Shown here one piece after another: positions 6,688 through 10,527 of a DNA stretch of 10,527 bases. Positions within the stretch are counted from its first letter, which is position 1; each line of letters begins with the position of its first letter. The stretch spans positions 1 through 10,527 of the forward strand of contig CAJWTF010000133.1 of the NCBI GenBank assembly GCA_913046825.1. The letters run 5' to 3'. The notes beneath the pieces are model-generated. The model was not told the origin of the DNA, ran no database searches, and saw nothing but the letters and a program-made list of their open reading frames with translations. The DNA comes from an uncultured Rickettsiales bacterium (GTDB lineage Bacteria > Pseudomonadota > Alphaproteobacteria > UBA8366). The position numbers were made by a program, and so were the translations under genes.

Positions 6688-8331
6688 ATGATTGTCTATG
6701 AGACCGACTCATCGAGGTATCGACATTGGACACTCTCAATCGACCCACCGGTCGCGACGCTGACGCTCGCGGTGGACGAAGATGGCGGCATACAGCCGGG
6801 ATATAAACTGAAGCTCAATTCCTACGATCTCGGTGTCGATATCGAATTGAATGACGCGCTCAACCGCATCCGCTTCGAACATCCGGAAGTGCGATCCGTC
6901 GTGATCACTAGCGGTGTTGAGAGAATGTTTTGTGCTGGCGCGAACATATACATGCTCGGCCTATCCGATCACGGCTGGAAGGTGAATTTCTGCAAATTCA
7001 CGAACGAGACCCGCAATGGCATAGAAGACGCGAGTGAGCGTTCGGGATTGAAGTTTCTGGCGGCCTGCAACGGGACGACCGCAGGCGGTGGTTATGAACT
7101 AGCTTTGGCGTGCGATGAAATCTTCCTGGTCGACGACCGATCCAGCGCCGTCAGCCTACCGGAAGTGCCGCTACTCGGTGTCCTACCGGGCACGGGCGGA
7201 TTGACGCGCGTCGTAGACAAGCGAAAGGTTCGCCGTGACCTCGCCGATGTTTTCTGCACCAGCGCGGAAGGGGTGCGCGGGCGGCGTGCTAAGGAATGGG
7301 GATTTGTCGATGAAGTTGTGGCGCCAAACAATTTCGCCGACAAGGTACGGAGCCGCGCTGTCGAACTTGCGCAGACGAGTGACCGGCCGGGTGACGTGCC
7401 GGGAATTGCCCTGACGCCGCTGAATGGCATCTCGGATGAGAACGGATATCGATACGAGTTTGTCGAAGCGTCGATTGACCCTGTTGAGCGCGCCGCGACG
7501 ATTACGGTGCGTGCACCGAAGGACGACGAGCCAGAAGATCTTGCGGGTATTCACGCTGCTGGAGCCAAGTGGTGGCCGTTGGCGATGGCACGGGAGCTTG
7601 ACGACGCGATCTTGATGCTACGCACGAATAACGCGGAGATTGGCACGTTATTACTGAAAACCGAAGGGGATGCTGCGCGGGTACTGGCTTGCGATGCGGC
7701 CATGGAGCGTTTTGTGGAAGATTGGTTCGTGCGGGAAGTCATCGGGTTCATTCGCCGTACATTGTCGCGCCTCGACGTCTCGTCTCGCAGCCTATTCGCT
7801 TTGATCGAGGAAGGATCGTGCTTTGCGGGTACGCTGTTAGAGTTGGCGCTGGTGGCTGACCGTGGGTATATGCTCGACTTGCCGGAAGAAGATGGGACGC
7901 CGCCGGAGATTGCGCTCAGCCGTATGAATTTCCGGGGCTACGAAATGGCAAACGGCATGACCCGTCTTGCCGCGCGGTTCTGCGACGACCGCGATCGTAT
8001 GACCGCGCTCGACAATCGTATCGGTGATGCCCTGGACGCACAGGATGCGCTCGACCTTGGGCTCGTCACGTTCGCGCCGGATGAGCTCGATTGGGAAGAC
8101 GAGGTCCGCATCGCCCTTGAGGAGCGTGCGAGCCTATCCCCCGATGCCTTGACCGGCATGGAGGCGAATTTGCGTTTTGCCGGGGCGGAGACCGTGGCGA
8201 CGAAAGTCTTTGGTCGTCTGACCACGTGGCAGAATTGGATATTCAACCGGCCGAATGCGGTCGGTGAGAAGGGCGCCCTGAAACTATTCGGTTCTGGCAG
8301 CCGGGCCGAGTTCGATTGGAAAAGGATTTAG
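6688..8331 (+). CDS. boxC: 2,3-epoxybenzoyl-CoA dihydrolase BoxC
   Basis: A 547-residue cytoplasmic enzyme of the crotonase superfamily. It hydrolytically opens the ring of 2,3-epoxybenzoyl-CoA to 3,4-dehydroadipyl-CoA semialdehyde and formate. Family marks are the N-terminal RYRHW segment, PGYKLKLNSYDLGVDIEL, the oxyanion-hole segments FCAGANI (82-87 region) and NGTTAGGGYE at 128-137, and the C-terminal end EFDWKRI. Length matches known BoxC (about 555). The frame is open from ATG 6622, but that codon lies inside the operator/promoter dyad. ATG 6688 is chosen because homologous sequence starts just after it and AGGAC at 6673-6677 lies 10 bases upstream. It is followed after 4 bases by boxB. 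The order boxC-boxB, led by boxR, differs from the boxA-boxB-boxC order of classical clusters. Confidence 0.95.
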   Translation: MIVYETDSSRYRHWTLSIDPPVATLTLAVDEDGGIQPGYKLKLNSYDLGVDIELNDALNRIRFEHPEVRSVVITSGVERMFCAGANIYMLGLSDHGWKVNFCKFTNETRNGIEDASERSGLKFLAACNGTTAGGGYELALACDEIFLVDDRSSAVSLPEVPLLGVLPGTGGLTRVVDKRKVRRDLADVFCTSAEGVRGRRAKEWGFVDEVVAPNNFADKVRSRAVELAQTSDRPGDVPGIALTPLNGISDENGYRYEFVEASIDPVERAATITVRAPKDDEPEDLAGIHAAGAKWWPLAMARELDDAILMLRTNNAEIGTLLLKTEGDAARVLACDAAMERFVEDWFVREVIGFIRRTLSRLDVSSRSLFALIEEGSCFAGTLLELALVADRGYMLDLPEEDGTPPEIALSRMNFRGYEMANGMTRLAARFCDDRDRMTALDNRIGDALDAQDALDLGLVTFAPDELDWEDEVRIALEERASLSPDALTGMEANLRFAGAETVATKVFGRLTTWQNWIFNRPNAVGEKGALKLFGSGSRAEFDWKRI

Positions 8332-8335
8332 AGTG

Positions 8336-9760
8336 ATGGCGATCAACTATCAGGACCGTATTCCGAACAATGTCGATCTCGGCAATGACCGTGCCTTACA
8401 ACGGGCGCTAGAACATTGGCAGCCACGGTTTATCGAATGGTGGAAGGAGTTAGGACCGGAAGGTTTCCAGACATCGGACGTGTATTTGCGCACGGCGACC
8501 TCCGTCGACTCTGCTGGATGGGCGACTTTCGGTAAGGTGAAGATGCCCGATTATCGATGGGGTATTTTCTTGGCTGATCGGGAGCAGAACCGCACGATCG
8601 GTTTCGGTGACGAGTACGGCAAGCCGGCCTGGCAAAAGGTCCCAGGCGAGCATCGCGCCACATTGCGGCGGTTAATCGTGACCCAAGGCGACACGGAACC
8701 CGCCTCTGTTGAGCAGCAACGACGGCTAGGATTAACGTGCCCGTCGCTCTACGACTTGCGAAACCTTTTCCAGGTAAACGTCGAGGAAGGGCGCCATCTC
8801 TGGGCGATGGTGTATTTGCTACACGCGCATTTTGGCCGCGATGGCCGCGAGGAAGCTGAGGAGCTGTTGCATCGTCATTCCGGCGATGTCGACAATCCTC
8901 GTATCCTCGGCACTTTCAACGAGCCCATCGACGATTGGCTCAGCTTTTTTATGTTCACCTATTTCACCGACCGGGACGGCAAGTATCAGCTGATGAGCCT
9001 GGCCGAATCTGCTTTCGATCCGCTGTCTCGGACGTGCCGATTCATGCTGACCGAGGAATCGCATCACATGTTTGTCGGCGAGACTGGTATTACCCGCGTG
9101 ATCCGGCGTGCTTTGGAAAAGATGGAAGAACTGAAGAGCGACGATCCCGAGTTGTTGCGCAAACACGGTGTGATCGATCTGCCGACGGTCCAGCGCTATA
9201 TCAATTTCTGGTTCTCGTCATCGCTCGATCTTTTTGGGTCCGAGCAATCCTCGAACGCCGCTAGTTACTTTGCGAGTGGCATCAAGGGCCGCCCAGACGA
9301 AGGCCGTTTCGAGGATCACCTCTGCACAGATACGGTGGAGATGTTTGAGGCGCCGGGCGCAGATGGCAGTGTGGAGAAAATCGAAGTGCCGACCCGCAAC
9401 GGCATGAACGAGATTACCCGCGAAGGATATATTCGCGACTGCTTGGTTGGTCTAACTCGTTGGAATCGCACGATCAAGCGGGCCGGATTTGATGTCGAGT
9501 TGAGCCTACCGAGCCGCCGCTTCCGGCGCGGCATTGGTAGCTGGGCGGGCGTCCCGACAGACCCCCAAGGGAACATCATTCCGCAAGCTGAATACGACCG
9601 CCAAACTTCGAGTTGGCTGCCAATGGATGAAGATAGGGATTACATTCGATCCTTGATGCATCAGGTGACGGAGCCCGGCAAAATGGCAAGTTGGATTTCG
9701 CCGCCCGATCGCGGCATCAACAATCAACCCGTTGATTACGAGTATGTGGAACTGCATTGA
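8336..9760 (+). CDS. boxB: Benzoyl-CoA 2,3-epoxidase BoxB (di-iron oxygenase)
   Basis: A 474-residue non-heme di-iron oxygenase that converts benzoyl-CoA, O2 and two electrons to 2,3-epoxybenzoyl-CoA. All six known iron ligands are present at a +1 offset from Azoarcus BoxB numbering: Glu121 (GDTEPAS), Glu151 and His154 (EEGRH), Asp212 (FTDRDG), Glu241 and His244 (TEESHH). The N-terminus INYQDRIPNN and the C-terminus GINNQPVDYEYV are classic BoxB, and the length equals the family standard (473). A GTG at 8333 is directly followed by ATG 8336. ATG is preferred because AAAGGA at 8321-8326 ends 9 bases before it. The gene is translationally close to boxC (stop 8331). It should be fully active but needs a reductase. 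BoxA, the usual partner, is not encoded here, and the gene is followed by an unrelated convergent gene. Confidence 0.97.
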   Translation: MAINYQDRIPNNVDLGNDRALQRALEHWQPRFIEWWKELGPEGFQTSDVYLRTATSVDSAGWATFGKVKMPDYRWGIFLADREQNRTIGFGDEYGKPAWQKVPGEHRATLRRLIVTQGDTEPASVEQQRRLGLTCPSLYDLRNLFQVNVEEGRHLWAMVYLLHAHFGRDGREEAEELLHRHSGDVDNPRILGTFNEPIDDWLSFFMFTYFTDRDGKYQLMSLAESAFDPLSRTCRFMLTEESHHMFVGETGITRVIRRALEKMEELKSDDPELLRKHGVIDLPTVQRYINFWFSSSLDLFGSEQSSNAASYFASGIKGRPDEGRFEDHLCTDTVEMFEAPGADGSVEKIEVPTRNGMNEITREGYIRDCLVGLTRWNRTIKRAGFDVELSLPSRRFRRGIGSWAGVPTDPQGNIIPQAEYDRQTSSWLPMDEDRDYIRSLMHQVTEPGKMASWISPPDRGINNQPVDYEYVELH

Positions 9761-9766
9761 CCGCCG

Positions 9767-10527
9767 TCAGTCAGGCTGTTGATCCATTTTCATTGCGGCA
9801 AGGGGGAAGCTCATTAGTGTCGCGAATACGGTGAGCCACCAGGTCGACCAAATCGAGAAATTACCAAGCGAGCTGATCCAGAATACGCCGAATAACATGA
9901 TTGTCGCCCAAGCCGGACCCGACCCTTGATAGGCCCTCCGGGCCAAGGCTCTGAGCGACACTACGAGGCTAACGAGGAAGGTGAGCAGTCCGATGATGCC
10001 GGTCTCCGCAGCAATCTCCAAAAACCAATTATGTGGATGGGAAGGGATGTATTCCTGATTGAAGTAAGGAATGATGGTGTCAGCCCCGGGGATCAAGTTA
10101 ACCGCATTCGGGCCCACACCGAAGAAAGGGAATTCCTTGATGATTTCCACGGTGAATCCCCAGATTACTTGGCGATGCCAGTCGGGAATTGAGAGCTGTG
10201 GTTGCATGTCTTCATTGAAAGGGGGAACTGGCAAACGCTCAATGACGAACGCCGCCAACACCAATAGACCTAAAATGAGGGCGGCGATGCACGACCAAGC
10301 CCAATACCGGCTGAGCTTTCGAATGCCTCCTACTATCAAGAACAAAATGCTTGAACCCATCAATCCAAATATTGCGGAGGTAGCAGGTTGTATTGCTTTC
10401 GCATACAGGGTTAGTGCGGCCAGACAGAGGGTCAATACGGTGAGAGTCTTCCAAATCGAACCTAACCTCCACCCGGCCCAAACAAGGATCGGAAACAGGC
10501 AGACGGTAACCGAGGCGTAGGGCTTAA
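9767..10527 (-). CDS. O-antigen ligase/polymerase-like membrane protein, C-terminal part
   Basis: The last 253 residues of a polytopic inner-membrane protein of the Wzy/WaaL (O-antigen ligase) superfamily, continuing past the right edge; the frame stays open to 10527. Several hydrophobic helices are visible before and after a periplasmic loop. This loop carries the family signature: a Arg-containing WHRQVIWGF segment, GVGPN, then HPHNWFLEIAAETGIIG followed by a long TM helix. The conserved Arg and the HPHN His fit the sugar-transfer site of the family. Members join or polymerise undecaprenyl-linked glycans at the periplasmic face. Whether this is a ligase, a polymerase or an exopolysaccharide protein cannot be decided. 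It converges on boxB with only 6 bases between stops and has no functional link with benzoate, so it marks the edge of the catabolic cluster. Confidence 0.87.
   Translation of the reverse strand, partial: KPYASVTVCLFPILVWAGWRLGSIWKTLTVLTLCLAALTLYAKAIQPATSAIFGLMGSSILFLIVGGIRKLSRYWAWSCIAALILGLLVLAAFVIERLPVPPFNEDMQPQLSIPDWHRQVIWGFTVEIIKEFPFFGVGPNAVNLIPGADTIIPYFNQEYIPSHPHNWFLEIAAETGIIGLLTFLVSLVVSLRALARRAYQGSGPAWATIMLFGVFWISSLGNFSIWSTWWLTVFATLMSFPLAAMKMDQQPD

Noticed and set aside
1..10527. CRISPR arrays, tRNA or rRNA genes, insertion sequences
   Set aside because: Reading by eye found no regularly spaced repeats, no tRNA-like or rRNA-like sequence, and no transposase ORF or terminal inverted repeats. 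No search program was run.

Overview
The window carries an aerobic benzoate degradation cluster that works through CoA thioesters (the 'box' pathway). It has unrelated genes at both edges. The organism is most likely a proteobacterium, perhaps an alphaproteobacterium. This is inferred from the box-type gene set, the moderately GC-rich codon use and the Shine-Dalgarno sites; no rRNA or other taxonomic marker is present.

Layout from left to right. (1) 1-320, minus: the start of a decayed SNF/NSS sodium symporter gene with one frameshift and two in-frame stops. (2) 478-3557, plus: a tight pair, an acyl-CoA dehydrogenase followed by a Baeyer-Villiger monooxygenase of the 4-hydroxyacetophenone monooxygenase type. 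(3) 3561-5599, minus: a MioC-like flavodoxin followed by benzoate-CoA ligase. (4) 5711-9760, plus: the regulator boxR, then boxC and boxB. (5) 9767 to the right edge, minus: the C-terminal part of an O-antigen ligase/polymerase-like membrane protein.

How the genes fit together: the ligase makes benzoyl-CoA, BoxB epoxidises its ring, and BoxC opens the 2,3-epoxide by hydrolysis. BoxR is the expected benzoyl-CoA-responsive repressor. boxA, which encodes the usual reductase for BoxB, is not in the cluster, and neither is the semialdehyde dehydrogenase of the next step. The flavodoxin, divergent from boxR and upstream of the ligase, is therefore a candidate for electron delivery. The dehydrogenase/monooxygenase pair may feed an aromatic or alicyclic precursor into benzoate, but its substrate cannot be read from the sequence.

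The most notable regulatory signal is a near-palindromic element with the core TGCATTATAATTCA. It occurs twice, once between the divergent flavodoxin and boxR genes and once directly after the boxR stop, in front of boxC. Its centre is a self-complementary ATTATAAT, so it presents a consensus -10 hexamer on both strands. It is the best candidate for the BoxR operator, placed on top of the promoters it would control.
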